A stretch of DNA of 64,000 nucleotides from Polaromonas sp. (GTDB taxonomy: Bacteria; Pseudomonadota; Gammaproteobacteria; Burkholderiales; Burkholderiaceae), in the NCBI GenBank assembly GCA_013823505.1, contig PNMH01000006.1, positions 25,638 through 89,637 on the forward strand. Direction: 5' to 3'. The notes under the pieces were generated by a model that was given only the letters and a program-made list of their open reading frames with translations, searched no databases and was not told the DNA's origin. The translations under genes were made by a program, and so were the position numbers. Below, one piece after another: positions 43,858 to 53,582 of this stretch (within the stretch, counting starts at the first letter, position 1; each line of letters starts with the position of its first letter).

Positions 43858-44672
43858 GCAGCGGAGCAGGCTTGCACCGGGTGTGCGTGGCGGGCGCCAG
43901 CGGCCGCATGGGCCAGATGCTGGTGGAGGCCGTGCGCGGCAGCGGCGACTGCCAGCTCACCGGCGCGCTCGACATTGACGGGAGCCCCATGCTGGGCCAG
44001 GACGCCGCCGGCTTTGCCGGGCAGGCCAGCGGCGTGCTCATCACCGCCGACCTTGCCCAGGGCCTGCGCGGCTCCCAGGCACTGATCGATTTCACCCGCC
44101 CCGAAGGCACGCTGGCGCACCTGCGCGAATGCGTAAAGCACGGCGTGAATGCGGTCATCGGCACCACCGGTTTCAGTGACGCACAAAAAGCCGAGATCGC
44201 CGAGGCTGCGAAGTCGATCGCCATCGTGATGGCGCCCAACATGAGCGTGGGCGTGAACGTCACGCTCAAGCTGCTGGAGATGGCGGCCAAGGCCTTGGCC
44301 ACCGGTTACGACATCGAGATCATCGAAGCGCACCACCGCCACAAGGTGGATGCGCCCAGCGGCACCGCGCTCAAGATGGGTGAGGTGATCGCGGACGCAC
44401 TGGGCCGGGACCTGAAGGACTGCGCGGTGTACGCGCGCGAAGGCGTGACAGGCGAGCGCGACCCGTCTTCCATCGGTTTCGCCACCATCCGCGGTGGCGA
44501 CATCGTGGGTGACCACACCGTGCTGTTCGCCGGCACTGGCGAGCGCATCGAGATCACGCACAAGTCGAGCAGCCGCGTGACCTACGCCCAGGGCAGCCTG
44601 CGCGCGGTGCGCTTCCTGGCGGGCAAGCCGGCCGGGCTGTACGACATGTTCGACGTGCTCAACCTGAAATGA
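43854..44672 (+). CDS. dapB: 4-hydroxy-tetrahydrodipicolinate reductase
   Basis: A 272-residue DapB of the lysine/diaminopimelate pathway. The NAD(P)-binding motif [11 protein letters not shown] lies near residues 9-19 and the catalytic signature [15 protein letters not shown] near 159-173. It overlaps bamE and the following exbB-like gene by ATGA on both sides, suggesting coupled translation of the four-gene operon. Confidence 0.97.
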   Translation: MSSGAGLHRVCVAGASGRMGQMLVEAVRGSGDCQLTGALDIDGSPMLGQDAAGFAGQASGVLITADLAQGLRGSQALIDFTRPEGTLAHLRECVKHGVNAVIGTTGFSDAQKAEIAEAAKSIAIVMAPNMSVGVNVTLKLLEMAAKALATGYDIEIIEAHHRHKVDAPSGTALKMGEVIADALGRDLKDCAVYAREGVTGERDPSSIGFATIRGGDIVGDHTVLFAGTGERIEITHKSSSRVTYAQGSLRAVRFLAGKPAGLYDMFDVLNLK

Positions 44673-45337
44673 TCGAGGGCGCAGGCCAGGGTCTTGTGCA
44701 GACGCTGGCGCAGGCCGACGCGCTCGGCCGCGCGGTGGCGCTGTTGCTGCTGGCCATGTCGGTGGCGAGCTGGGTGGTGATTCTCTGGAAGGGCTGGTTG
44801 CTGCGCCGCGCCGCGCGCGACCTGCAGTTGAGCACCGCCGCGTTCTGGCAAGCCGCCGATCTGGACGACGCCCAGCGGCGCTTGGGCACCTTCGATGCGC
44901 AGCAACTCGTTTCGCCGCTGCTGCAGGCAGCCCTGGGGTTGAACTCCACCGCGCCCCACACCCTGGCCGCCGCCGGAGACCGGTCACAGCAACTCACCCG
45001 CGTGCTGCGCGATGCCCTGCACCGCGTGCTGCACCGCTTGCAGTACGGCCAAGTGCTGCTGGCCACCGTCGGTTCCACCGCGCCTTTTGTGGGGCTGCTG
45101 GGCACGGTCTGGGGCATCTACAACGCGCTCACCGGCATCGGGCTCGATGGCGGGTTCCGGATCGAGCAGGTCTCGGGACCGGTGGGTGAGGCGCTGGTCA
45201 TGACGGCCGCCGGCCTGGTGGTGGCCATTCCTGCCGTGCTCGCTTACAACGTGCTGGGTCGCCAGATTGCGCGCATCGAGGCCGACCTCGAAGGTTTTGC
45301 GCGCGATCTGCGCGAGCTTCTGATACACAGGTCATGA
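44669..45337 (+). CDS. MotA/TolQ/ExbB proton-channel family protein
   Basis: A 222-residue inner-membrane protein with three helices: near the N-terminus ([17 protein letters not shown]), about 125-145 ([18 protein letters not shown]) and about 170-190 ([15 protein letters not shown]). These are the ExbB/TolQ signatures. With the next gene it should form a proton-driven motor that energises TonB- or Tol-like systems. No tonB, tolA, tolB or pal is adjacent, so whether it is ExbB or TolQ cannot be settled. Confidence 0.9.
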   Translation: MIEGAGQGLVQTLAQADALGRAVALLLLAMSVASWVVILWKGWLLRRAARDLQLSTAAFWQAADLDDAQRRLGTFDAQQLVSPLLQAALGLNSTAPHTLAAAGDRSQQLTRVLRDALHRVLHRLQYGQVLLATVGSTAPFVGLLGTVWGIYNALTGIGLDGGFRIEQVSGPVGEALVMTAAGLVVAIPAVLAYNVLGRQIARIEADLEGFARDLRELLIHRS

Positions 45338-45765
45338 GCTTCGGCAGGCTTGAAAAGCCCACCGGCCACAAACCCATGAGCGAGATCAACGTCACGCCCT
45401 TGGTGGACGTGATGCTGGTGCTGCTGGTGATCTTCATCATCGCCGCGCCCTTCATGGCCGACCGGATGGCGCTGGAGTTGCCCAAGGCCGAGTTGCCGAA
45501 GGCGGCCACGCCTGCACAGCCCGGGCCCTTCGTGTCGCTGTCGGTCGATGGCCAAGGGCGCATGCAGTGGGACGGCCAGGCTGTGGACGACACGTCGTTG
45601 CGCCAGCGCCTGATTGAAGCCGCCCAGCGCGACCCGACCACCGAGGTGCAGCTGCGCGCCGACGCCAACGTGCCCTATGGCCGCGTGGTGTCGCTGATCG
45701 GCATGGCGCAATCGGCCGGACTCTCGCGCATCGGTTTCGTGGCCGACGCCGCAGCCCCGCGCTGA
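45334..45765 (+). CDS. ExbD/TolR-family biopolymer transport protein
   Basis: A 143-residue protein with one N-terminal membrane helix ([22 protein letters not shown]). The aspartate in [10 protein letters not shown] is the conserved proton-path residue. The periplasmic domain contains [15 protein letters not shown]. It is the partner of the preceding ExbB/TolQ-type gene (ATGA overlap). Confidence 0.92.
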   Translation: MSFGRLEKPTGHKPMSEINVTPLVDVMLVLLVIFIIAAPFMADRMALELPKAELPKAATPAQPGPFVSLSVDGQGRMQWDGQAVDDTSLRQRLIEAAQRDPTTEVQLRADANVPYGRVVSLIGMAQSAGLSRIGFVADAAAPR

Positions 45766-45877
45766 ATCGCCGCGCCCCCGGCTGGCGCGCGGCCCAAGGC
45801 CTAAAATCCGGCATCTCCCCGCGCCACCGCGCGCAGCCTCTCCCCTCACCGTCGCCGGCTGGTCCGGACCCTGGTTC

Positions 45878-48559
45878 ATGCAAGACAAATACGCCCACAA
45901 GGAAGTTGAGCGCGCCGCGCACGCCCACTGGAACGCTACCGACGCTTACCGCGTGACGGAAGACGCGGGCAAGCCGAAGTTCTACGCCTGCTCCATGCTG
46001 CCCTACCCCAGCGGCAAGCTGCACATGGGCCACGTGCGCAACTACACCATCAACGACATGCTCGCGCGCCACCTGCGCATGAAGGGCTTCAACGTGCTCA
46101 TGCCCATGGGCTGGGACGCGTTCGGCTTGCCGGCAGAAAACGCAGCGCTCAAGAACGGTGTGCCACCGGCGAAGTGGACGTACGAGAACATCGCCTACAT
46201 GAAGCAGCAGATGCAGGCCATGGGCCTGGCGATCGACTGGTCGCGCGAAGTGGCCACCTGCGATCCGAGCTACTACCAATGGAACCAGTGGTTGTTCCTG
46301 AAGATGCTGGAAAAGGGCGTCGCCTACCGCAAGACGCAGGTCGTCAACTGGGACCCGGTGGACATGACCGTGCTGGCGAACGAGCAGGTGATCGACGGCA
46401 AGGGCTGGCGCACCGGTGCGGTGGTCGAGAAGCGCGAGATCCCGGGCTACTACCTCAACATCACTTCGTACGCCGAGGAGCTGCTCGACCACGTGCAGAT
46501 CGGCAACCCCAAGGCCACGCTCAACGGCTGGCCCGACAAGGTGCGGCTGATGCAGGAGAACTGGATCGGCAAGAGCGAGGGCGTTCGCTTCGCCTTTCCC
46601 CATGACATCAAGGACGCGAGTGGCGCCTTGATCGGCGACGGGAAGATGCACGTGTTCACGACGCGCGCCGACACCATCATGGGCGTGACCTTCTGCGCCG
46701 TGGCGCCCGAGCACCCGCTGGCCGCGCACGCCGCCGCCAACAACCCGGCGCTGGCCGCGTTCATCGAAGAGTGCAAGACCGGCGGCACCACCGAAGCCGA
46801 GCTCGCCACGCAGGAGAAGAAGGGCATGGCCACCGGCCTGACCGTGACTCACCCGCTGACCGGCGAGGCCGTGGCCGTGTGGGTGGGCAACTACGTGCTG
46901 ATGAGCTACGGCGACGGCGCGGTCATGGGTGTGCCCGCGCACGACGAGCGCGACTTCGCGTTCGCGAAGAAATACAACCTGAAGATCCAGCAAGTGGTGG
47001 CGGTGGAAGGCGAGACCTTCAGCCTGGACGCCTGGGCCGACTGGTACGGCGACAAGCAGCGCGCCACGTGCGTGAACTCCGGTGCCTTCGACGGCCTGCC
47101 GTACAAGGCCGCGGTGGACGCCGTGGCCGCCCAACTCGCGGCCAAGGGCCTGGGCGAGAAGAAAACCACCTGGCGTTTGCGCGACTGGGGCGTGAGCCGC
47201 CAGCGCTACTGGGGCACGCCCATCCCGATCATTCATTGCGCCGAACACGGTGCGGTGCCGGTGCCCGAGAAAGACCTGCCGGTGGTGCTGCCGCAGGACT
47301 GCATCCCCGACGGCTCGGGCAACCCGTTGCACAAGCACGAAGGCTTTCACGCCGGCGTGGTGTGCCCGGTGTGCGGAAAGCCCGCGCGCCGCGAGACCGA
47401 CACCATGGACACCTTCGTGGATTCGTCGTGGTACTTCATGCGCTACTGCGACCCGAAGAACACCGAACAGATGGTGGCCGGCGGCGCCGACTACTGGATG
47501 CCGATGGACCAGTACATCGGTGGCATCGAACACGCCATCCTCCACCTGCTCTACGCCCGCTTCTGGACCAAGGTCATGCGCGACATGGGCCTGGTGAAGG
47601 TGGACGAACCCTTCACCCACCTGCTCACGCAAGGCATGGTGCTCAACCACCTCTACAGCCGGCGCACCGAGAAAGGCGGCAAGGACTACTTCTGGCCGCA
47701 CGACGTCGAAAACGTGCTGGATGAGACCGGCAAGGTCGTGGGCGCGAAGCTCAAGAACCCGGCCACCAGCGGCGACGGCCTGCTGCCCGTGGGTACGCCC
47801 ATCGACTACGAGGGCGTGGGCACCATGTCCAAGTCAAAGAACAACGGCGTCGATCCGCAAGACCTGATCGAGAGGTACGGCGCCGACACCGCGCGGCTCT
47901 ACACCATGTTCACCGCGCCGCCCGAGGCCACGCTGGAGTGGAACGACGCGGCGGTGGAGGGCAGCTACCGTTTCCTGCGCCGTGTGTGGGCCTTCGGCCT
48001 GAAGCTCTCGACCACCAGCGGCCTGGGCGCCCTCGCGGGCGGTGTTTCGAAGCAGGCGCTCTCCAAAGGCGCGAAGGCGCTGCGGCTGGAGATGCACACC
48101 GTGCTCAAGCAGGTGGACTACGACTACCAGCGCATGCAGTACAACACCGTGGTCTCAGGGGCCATGAAGATGCTCAACGCCCTGGAAGACTTCAAGCCAG
48201 ACGGCTCGGCCGGCGACAACGCCGCGCTGGCCGAGAGCTTCGGCATCCTGCTGCGCTGCATTTACCCGGCCACGCCGCACATCGCGCACACGCTGTGGAC
48301 CGAGCTGGGGTACACCGGCGAACTGCTCGACGCGGCCTGGCCCCAGCCCGACGAGGCCGCCTTGCAGCGCGACGAGATCGAACTCGTGCTGCAGATCAAC
48401 GGCAAGCTGCGCGGCAGCCTGCTGGTGCCGGCGAACGCCGACAAGGCCGCCATCGAAGCGGCGGCGCTGGCCCACGAGGCCTTCGTCAAGCAGGCCGCTG
48501 GTGCTGCGCCGAAAAAAGTGGTGGTCGTGCCCGGCCGCCTGGTCAACGTGGTGATCTGA
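45878..48559 (+). CDS. leuS: Leucyl-tRNA synthetase
   Basis: A class I aminoacyl-tRNA synthetase of 893 residues (E. coli about 860). It has the HIGH-type motif [11 protein letters not shown] (about residues 43-53), the editing (CP1) domain with [11 protein letters not shown], a catalytic-core segment [12 protein letters not shown], and the KMSKS-type loop [12 protein letters not shown]. No clear ribosome-binding site precedes the ATG. TAAAAT at 45802-45807 is a plausible -10, about 65 bases before the expected start region. lptE follows 10 bases after the stop. Confidence 0.98.
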   Translation: MQDKYAHKEVERAAHAHWNATDAYRVTEDAGKPKFYACSMLPYPSGKLHMGHVRNYTINDMLARHLRMKGFNVLMPMGWDAFGLPAENAALKNGVPPAKWTYENIAYMKQQMQAMGLAIDWSREVATCDPSYYQWNQWLFLKMLEKGVAYRKTQVVNWDPVDMTVLANEQVIDGKGWRTGAVVEKREIPGYYLNITSYAEELLDHVQIGNPKATLNGWPDKVRLMQENWIGKSEGVRFAFPHDIKDASGALIGDGKMHVFTTRADTIMGVTFCAVAPEHPLAAHAAANNPALAAFIEECKTGGTTEAELATQEKKGMATGLTVTHPLTGEAVAVWVGNYVLMSYGDGAVMGVPAHDERDFAFAKKYNLKIQQVVAVEGETFSLDAWADWYGDKQRATCVNSGAFDGLPYKAAVDAVAAQLAAKGLGEKKTTWRLRDWGVSRQRYWGTPIPIIHCAEHGAVPVPEKDLPVVLPQDCIPDGSGNPLHKHEGFHAGVVCPVCGKPARRETDTMDTFVDSSWYFMRYCDPKNTEQMVAGGADYWMPMDQYIGGIEHAILHLLYARFWTKVMRDMGLVKVDEPFTHLLTQGMVLNHLYSRRTEKGGKDYFWPHDVENVLDETGKVVGAKLKNPATSGDGLLPVGTPIDYEGVGTMSKSKNNGVDPQDLIERYGADTARLYTMFTAPPEATLEWNDAAVEGSYRFLRRVWAFGLKLSTTSGLGALAGGVSKQALSKGAKALRLEMHTVLKQVDYDYQRMQYNTVVSGAMKMLNALEDFKPDGSAGDNAALAESFGILLRCIYPATPHIAHTLWTELGYTGELLDAAWPQPDEAALQRDEIELVLQINGKLRGSLLVPANADKAAIEAAALAHEAFVKQAAGAAPKKVVVVPGRLVNVVI

Positions 48560-48569
48560 AAGCCCCTGC

Positions 48570-49112
48570 ATGACGAACCAACGCCCCTCGATCTCCAGCC
48601 GCCGCGCCTGGCTGCAACTCGCCCTGGGCGCGACCGCGCTGGGTCTGTCGGGCTGTGGTTTTGCACTGCGCAAGGCGCCCACCTTCGCGTTCGACACGCT
48701 GCGCCTGCAAGGCATGGAAGGCACGCAGGTGAGCCGCGAGCTGCGCGACGCGCTGCAGGCCAACGGCATCCGTGTGCTGACCTCCACCACACCCGCCACC
48801 GGGCCCGGCGCACAGACGGGGCAGGCCATCCTCACGGTGCTCACCGACCAGCGCGAGCGGGTGGTGGTGGGTCAGACCGCAGCGGGCCAGGTGCGTGAAC
48901 TGCAGCTCCGCACGCGTTTCGTGTTCCGCCTGCGCACGCCCACCGACAAGATCCTGATCGACGATGTGGAGCTGCTGCTGGAGCGCGACATCAGCTTCAA
49001 CGAAACGCAGGTGCTGGCCAAGGACGCCGAAGAACAACTGCTCTACCGCGACATGCGCAGCGACATCGTGCAGCAGGTGGTGCGGCGTCTGGCGGCGGTG
49101 AAGTCGCTCTGA
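48570..49112 (+). CDS. lptE: LPS-assembly lipoprotein LptE
   Basis: A 180-residue lipoprotein with lipobox LGLSGCGF (Cys near residue 28) and an LptE-like fold (DTLRLQGMEGTQVSRELRDALQANGI, YRDMRSDIVQQVVRRLAAV). It plugs the LptD barrel in the outer membrane for lipopolysaccharide export. The position between leuS and holA is the conserved one in proteobacteria. Confidence 0.92.
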   Translation: MTNQRPSISSRRAWLQLALGATALGLSGCGFALRKAPTFAFDTLRLQGMEGTQVSRELRDALQANGIRVLTSTTPATGPGAQTGQAILTVLTDQRERVVVGQTAAGQVRELQLRTRFVFRLRTPTDKILIDDVELLLERDISFNETQVLAKDAEEQLLYRDMRSDIVQQVVRRLAAVKSL

Positions 49113-49131
49113 GCCCAACCTCAAGCGCCCC

Positions 49132-50184
49132 ATGCAGATCGCAGCCAACCAACTCGCCGCCCAGCTGCAACGCGGCCTCAAGAGCCTCTACACGCTGCAC
49201 GGCGACGAGCCGCTGCTGATCCAGGAAGCGGCCGACGCGATCCGTTCGGTGGCGCGTGAGCAGGGCTGTGGCGAGCGTACGGTGCACACCGTCGCAGGTG
49301 CGCATTTCGACTGGGGCGAGGTGCTGGCCAGCGGCGGCTCCATGAGCCTGTTTTCCGACAAGCAACTGATCGAGATCCGCATCCCCTCGGGCAAGCCCGG
49401 CAAGGACGGCTCGCAAGCGCTGCAGCAGATCGCGCAGAGCGCCGAGAACAACGACAGCACGGTGACGGTGGTGATCCTGCCGCGGCTGGACATGGCCACG
49501 CAGAAGGGCGCCTGGTTCGCCGCGCTCGACAGCTTCGGCACCGTGGTGCGCGTGGAGGCTGTCGACCGCAAGGCCTTGCCACAGTGGATTGCACAGCGCC
49601 TGCAGACGCAGGGCCAGCGCGTGGTGGCGGGCGACGAGGGCCAACGCACGTTGCAGTTTTTTGCCGACCGCGTGGAGGGCAACCTGCTCGCCGCGCACCA
49701 GGAGATCCAGAAGCTCGCGCTGCTGCACCCGGTGGGTGAGCTGTCGCTCGAGCAGGTGGAGTCGGCCGTGCTGAATGTGGCGCGTTACGACGCGTTCAAG
49801 CTCGCCGAGGCGGTGCTGGGCGGGCAGGGCGTGCGTGTGCAACGCATGCTCGATGGGCTGCAGGCCGAGGGCGAAGCGCCGGTGCTGGTGCACTGGGCGC
49901 TGTCTGAAGACATTCGCACGCTGCACCGGGTGCGCACCGCGCTGGACGCCGGTCGCCCCTTGCCCATGGCGTTGCGCGAGAACCGGGTGTGGGGCGTGAA
50001 AGAGAAGCTCATGGAGCGTGCGCTGCCGCTGCTCTCCATGGCCACCCTCACGAAATGGCTGGACGATGCGCACACCGTGGACGGCATCGTCAAGGGCCTC
50101 AAGTCACCGGGTTGGCCAGCCGATCCCTGGCAGGCCTTGCAGCAGATGGCGATGAAAGTGACGCTGGGCTGCAGCCTGCGTTGA
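49132..50184 (+). CDS. holA: DNA polymerase III subunit delta
   Basis: A 350-residue clamp-loader delta subunit (LYTLHGDEPLLIQEAADAIR at residues 17-36, then LPRLDMATQKGAWFAAL, and the C-terminal helical domain LLQALQQMAMKVTLG-type end). It opens the beta sliding clamp. The leuS-lptE-holA order is conserved. It is convergent with the AraC-type regulator, five bases away. Confidence 0.94.
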   Translation: MQIAANQLAAQLQRGLKSLYTLHGDEPLLIQEAADAIRSVAREQGCGERTVHTVAGAHFDWGEVLASGGSMSLFSDKQLIEIRIPSGKPGKDGSQALQQIAQSAENNDSTVTVVILPRLDMATQKGAWFAALDSFGTVVRVEAVDRKALPQWIAQRLQTQGQRVVAGDEGQRTLQFFADRVEGNLLAAHQEIQKLALLHPVGELSLEQVESAVLNVARYDAFKLAEAVLGGQGVRVQRMLDGLQAEGEAPVLVHWALSEDIRTLHRVRTALDAGRPLPMALRENRVWGVKEKLMERALPLLSMATLTKWLDDAHTVDGIVKGLKSPGWPADPWQALQQMAMKVTLGCSLR

Positions 50185-50188
50185 GGGC

Positions 50189-51148
50189 TCAGGCGCGCTG
50201 CTGGGCCGCCTCCCGAAAGTCGCTCGGCGACACGCCCGTGTGCTCACGAAACACCCGGCTGAAATGCGCCGTGTTGTTGAAGCCCCAGGAGAAAGCGATG
50301 TCGGTGATGGTGCGCTGCGCGCCACCGGTCTGGCGCAGCTCGCGCATGCAGGCCTGGATGCGCTGGCGCTGGATGTAGTGGGCAGGCGTGTCCTCTTCCG
50401 CGCTGAAGGCGTTGTGCAGGTGCCGCTTGCTGCAGTTGAGTGCTTGCGCGATGTGGTCCAGCGTGAGTGAGGGGTCGCGCAGGTGTTGGCCGATGTGTTC
50501 GCGGATGCGGTCGCGGAAGGCTTCGAGTTGCGTGACGCTGCTCTCGCGCCCGGCGAGTTCCTGCAAGGACAGGCGCACCAACTCCACGATGAGTTCACCC
50601 GCGCCGCGCGCCGCCGTCTCGCTCATCTGCGGCAGCTCCTGGTAGGTGCTGCGCATGGTTTCCAGCGCCACGCGCGCGATGCCGCTCACGCCGCCCACGT
50701 GCCGCGCCATCAGCGGCTCCAGCTTCAGGCCCCGCTCGGTGAGCTGTTCCTTGGGCAGCATCACGATCAGGTGTTCCACGCGTTCGGGGTTGGCGATTTC
50801 GTAGCTGCCGGTGGTGTCGTAGATGGCCCAGCCGCCGGGCCGCACCCAGGCTTCGCGGCCCTGCTGTTGCACTGCCGCGCTGCCTTGCCAGGGCGCCACG
50901 ATCTTGAGGTAGGCCCGGTCGTTGGCGCGCGCGAGCTGCGGGCTTTTGAGCACGCGGTGGCGGTTGGCCTCCAGCTTGGTGAGCACCACGTCGCCCGCGG
51001 CGGACGCGCTCATGTGTCCGTCAAAGTGGGTGTCGCCGTAAAGGTCGGACTCCAGCCCGCCAAAGTGCGTCCATACCCAGTCGCGCCAAATGGCTGCGCG
51101 CTCAATCGGCGCAACGCTGTCGGTGCTCATCACGGAGGCAACGGCCAT
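50189..51148 (-). CDS. AraC-family regulator with FeaR-like N-terminal domain
   Basis: A 319-residue regulator. The N-terminal AraC-binding-like domain (WVWTHFGGLESDLYGDTHFDG near residues 26-46) is of the type in FeaR and related activators of aromatic amine or acid catabolism. The C-terminal double helix-turn-helix includes LTLDHIAQALNCSKRHLHNAF and DIAFSWGFNNTAHFSRVFRE. GGAGA precedes ATG 51148. It faces the binding-protein gene of an ABC importer with 196 bases between, so it probably controls that operon. Confidence 0.9.
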   Translation of the reverse strand: MAVASVMSTDSVAPIERAAIWRDWVWTHFGGLESDLYGDTHFDGHMSASAAGDVVLTKLEANRHRVLKSPQLARANDRAYLKIVAPWQGSAAVQQQGREAWVRPGGWAIYDTTGSYEIANPERVEHLIVMLPKEQLTERGLKLEPLMARHVGGVSGIARVALETMRSTYQELPQMSETAARGAGELIVELVRLSLQELAGRESSVTQLEAFRDRIREHIGQHLRDPSLTLDHIAQALNCSKRHLHNAFSAEEDTPAHYIQRQRIQACMRELRQTGGAQRTITDIAFSWGFNNTAHFSRVFREHTGVSPSDFREAAQQRA

Positions 51149-51180
51149 GGGGGTCTCCGGGGGGTGGATCAGGAGGGCAA

Positions 51181-51186
51181 ATTATC
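51181..51186 (-). promoter_or_regulatory. Possible -10 box of the AraC-type regulator
   Basis: On the minus strand this reads GATAAT, close to the sigma-70 -10 consensus, about 33 bases before the ATG; no -35 partner is clear. In the same intergenic region TGCAC occurs as a direct repeat at 51242-51246 and 51265-51269, a possible half-site pair for an AraC-type protein. Confidence 0.35.
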
Positions 51187-51344
51187 GGCCGCGCTGCCCA
51201 TCCCCGTGGCCCGCCCGGTCAAGGGTTTTCCCGGGGCGTCATGCACGTTCCGTCAAGCAGGTAGTGCACCCACAGCACAGCGCCCGGTGATGGTCGTGCC
51301 TACCATTCGGCTCTCAGCCAACCCATACCCGCAGGAGACACAAC

Positions 51345-52544
51345 ATGGTTCAAGCCAAACGCCGTCTGGTCATCAAGAGCGCCGCCGCCGCGGTTGGCGC
51401 CATGTCGTTCGCACCCGGGCTCATGGCGCAGTCCGCGCCGGTGCGCATCGGGTATTCGATGTCGCGCACCGGCCCCTGGACGGGTGGCGCGCAGGTGAGC
51501 CAGGAGCCCAACTATTTGCTCTGGGCCGAGCAGCAGAATGCCGCGGGCGGCCTGGATGTGAAAGGTGTGAAGCGCCAGATCGAACTCATCAGCAGCGACG
51601 ACCGCAGCGACACCGAGACCGTGGTGCGCACCTACGAAAAACTCATGGGCAGCGACAAGGTGGACCTGGTGCTGCCGCCCTGGGGCTCCAACGCCAACTT
51701 CGCCGTTGCGCCGCTGGCCAACCGTTTCCAGTACCCGTTTCTTGCACCCACCGCGCTCTCGCGCCGCCTGGTCGAGATGCGCCTGCCGTATTTCTTCTTG
51801 CTGCTGCAGCAGCCCGCGCCCATGACCAACGCGCTGGTGGACATGCTCAAGGCCAACGGTGTGAAGACCGTGGCGCTGATCTACGTGGACGACCTGTTCG
51901 GTCTGGAGAACTTCGCGGCTTTCAAGGTCGCGCTGCAGGGCAGCGGCATCACGCTGGTGGAAGACAAGAGCTACCCCGGCGGTGTGAAAGACCTCTCGCC
52001 CGTGCTGCGCTCCATGAAGGACAAGAACCCGGACGCGTTCGTGGGCTTCACCTACCCGCCCGACACGATTCTGGCCAGCCGCCAAGCCAAGGAGGTGGGC
52101 TTCAACCCGAAGTTTTTCTACGCTTCGGTGGGCACTGCTTTCCAGCTCTACCGCAACGTGATGACCCCCGCGGGCGCCGAAGGTGTGCTGGGCATGGGCT
52201 CGTGGAACGGCAAGACCAGCCCGGGCGCCAAGGCCTATTTCGACGCGCACACCAAGAAGTTCGCCGGCAAGGAACCCGACCGTTGGGCCAGCGGCGCCTG
52301 CTGGTCGGGTCTGGAAATCCTCACCAACGCGGTGAAGGCCCAGGGCCTGGACCGCAAGGCCATTCGCGACTACGTGGCCAACACCACGCACAAGACCATC
52401 CTCGGCGACATCAAGTTCAACGGCAGCGAAAACGTGGGCACACCGGGGACCGTGGGTCAGTGGCAGAACGGGGAGTTCGAGGTGGTGTGGCCGAAGTCGG
52501 TGGCCACGGCTGCCTTGAACCCCAACAAGCCGGCCTGGAAGTGA
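51345..52544 (+). CDS. Branched-chain-type ABC transporter substrate-binding protein
   Basis: A 399-residue periplasmic binding protein of the Leu/Ile/Val (type 1) family. The signal peptide begins KRRLVIKSAAAAVGAM, a twin-arginine-like or Sec signal, ending near LMAQ. The mature part has VRIGYSMSRTGPWTG, ISSDDRSDTETVVRTYEKL, the LIYVDDLFGLE hinge region and FYASVGTAFQLY. AGGAGAC precedes the ATG. With the four genes after the repeat it forms a complete importer. The ligand is unknown; an aromatic acid or amide is suggested by the neighbours. Confidence 0.88.
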   Translation: MVQAKRRLVIKSAAAAVGAMSFAPGLMAQSAPVRIGYSMSRTGPWTGGAQVSQEPNYLLWAEQQNAAGGLDVKGVKRQIELISSDDRSDTETVVRTYEKLMGSDKVDLVLPPWGSNANFAVAPLANRFQYPFLAPTALSRRLVEMRLPYFFLLLQQPAPMTNALVDMLKANGVKTVALIYVDDLFGLENFAAFKVALQGSGITLVEDKSYPGGVKDLSPVLRSMKDKNPDAFVGFTYPPDTILASRQAKEVGFNPKFFYASVGTAFQLYRNVMTPAGAEGVLGMGSWNGKTSPGAKAYFDAHTKKFAGKEPDRWASGACWSGLEILTNAVKAQGLDRKAIRDYVANTTHKTILGDIKFNGSENVGTPGTVGQWQNGEFEVVWPKSVATAALNPNKPAWK

Positions 52545-52550
52545 TGTGAC

Positions 52551-52636
52551 CCACCCCCGCGCCGCGCCTGCGGCGCGTCCCCCCCTCCGGGGGGCAATGC
52601 CTGCGGGCCGGCGGAGCCGGACCCGCGGCATTCTTG
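52551..52636 (+). repeat. Dispersed GC-rich hairpin repeat, copy B
   Basis: Three hairpins: CGCGCCGC-GCCT-GCGGCGCG, CCCCCC-TCC-GGGGGG and CCGGC-GGA-GCCGG within GCGGG/CCCGC. It aligns along its length with the copy at 22755-22846. It separates the binding-protein gene from the permease genes of the same transporter. Confidence 0.78.
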
Positions 52637-52679
52637 GCTGAAACCCTTCGCTCCGGAAACATCCCTCGGTCTCCCCCAC

Positions 52680-53582
52680 ATGTCCTTCTCCGCCTGGCTC
52701 GAACTCCTCGCCTCCGGCCTCATCACCGGGGGCATCTACGCGCTCGTCGCGCTCGGGCTGAACCTGCAGTACGGACTGATGCGCATCCTCAACATCGCGC
52801 ACGGCGAATTCCTCATGGTGGGGGCTTACCTCACCTGGATGGCGCAGACCTCGCTGGGCCTGAACCCGCTGTTCATGGTGCCGGTGTCGTTCACCATGCT
52901 GTTCGCGCTGGGCTGGGTGATCCACCGCCTGTGTTTCCGCCGCCTCACCGCCACCTCGCCCAATCTCGACATTTTTGAAGCGCGCGGTCTCATGGTGGCC
53001 TTCGGTCTCATGTTCCTGGTGCAGAACTTTGCGTCGTGGATGTGGGGCGGCGACCTGCGCGGCTACGACTTCCTCACCGAGCCGGTGCAGATTCCGCTGC
53101 CCGATGGCACGGCGCAGTTCGCCGGCAACAAGCTGCTGGTGTTTGCGCTGGCCCTGCTGTTTTCGGGTGCGCTCATCGTGCTCATGCGCACCACGCTGCT
53201 GGGCAAGGGCGTGCGCGCGCTCATGCAGTCGCCCACCGGCGCGCAGCTCATGGGCATCAACACGCAGCGCCTGCACCCGCTCATGTTCGGCATCGGCCTG
53301 GGCCTCTCGGGCGTGGCCGGCTGCCTGATCTCCATGGCCTACACCATCAGCCCGTCGATGGGCGAGCCCTACACCATCACCGCGCTCATCGTCATCACGC
53401 TGGGCGGCTTCGGCAGCATGGGCGGCGCGCTCGCCGGTGGTCTGTTGCTCGGCGTGATCGAAGCCCTGGGCATGCACTTCACCAATCCCTCGCTCAAGGC
53501 CTTGTTGAGCTACGTGGTCTTCATCAGCGTGCTGCTCCTGCGGCCTGAAGGTCTGTTCTCGCGGAAATCACGTAAAGCATGA
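52680..53582 (+). CDS. Branched-chain-type ABC permease (LivH-like)
   Basis: A 300-residue inner-membrane permease with about eight helices. The N-terminus (LITGGIYALVALGLNLQYGLMRILNIAHGEF) is the LivH signature, and the C-terminal GGFGSMGGALAGGLLLGVIEA matches too. It pairs with the LivM-like protein, whose start overlaps its stop (ATGA). Confidence 0.92.
   Translation: MSFSAWLELLASGLITGGIYALVALGLNLQYGLMRILNIAHGEFLMVGAYLTWMAQTSLGLNPLFMVPVSFTMLFALGWVIHRLCFRRLTATSPNLDIFEARGLMVAFGLMFLVQNFASWMWGGDLRGYDFLTEPVQIPLPDGTAQFAGNKLLVFALALLFSGALIVLMRTTLLGKGVRALMQSPTGAQLMGINTQRLHPLMFGIGLGLSGVAGCLISMAYTISPSMGEPYTITALIVITLGGFGSMGGALAGGLLLGVIEALGMHFTNPSLKALLSYVVFISVLLLRPEGLFSRKSRKA

Noticed and set aside
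45452..47701. Long minus-strand open frame opposite leuS
   Set aside because: His/Gly/Val/Arg-rich with no domain or ribosome-binding site; leuS is unambiguous.
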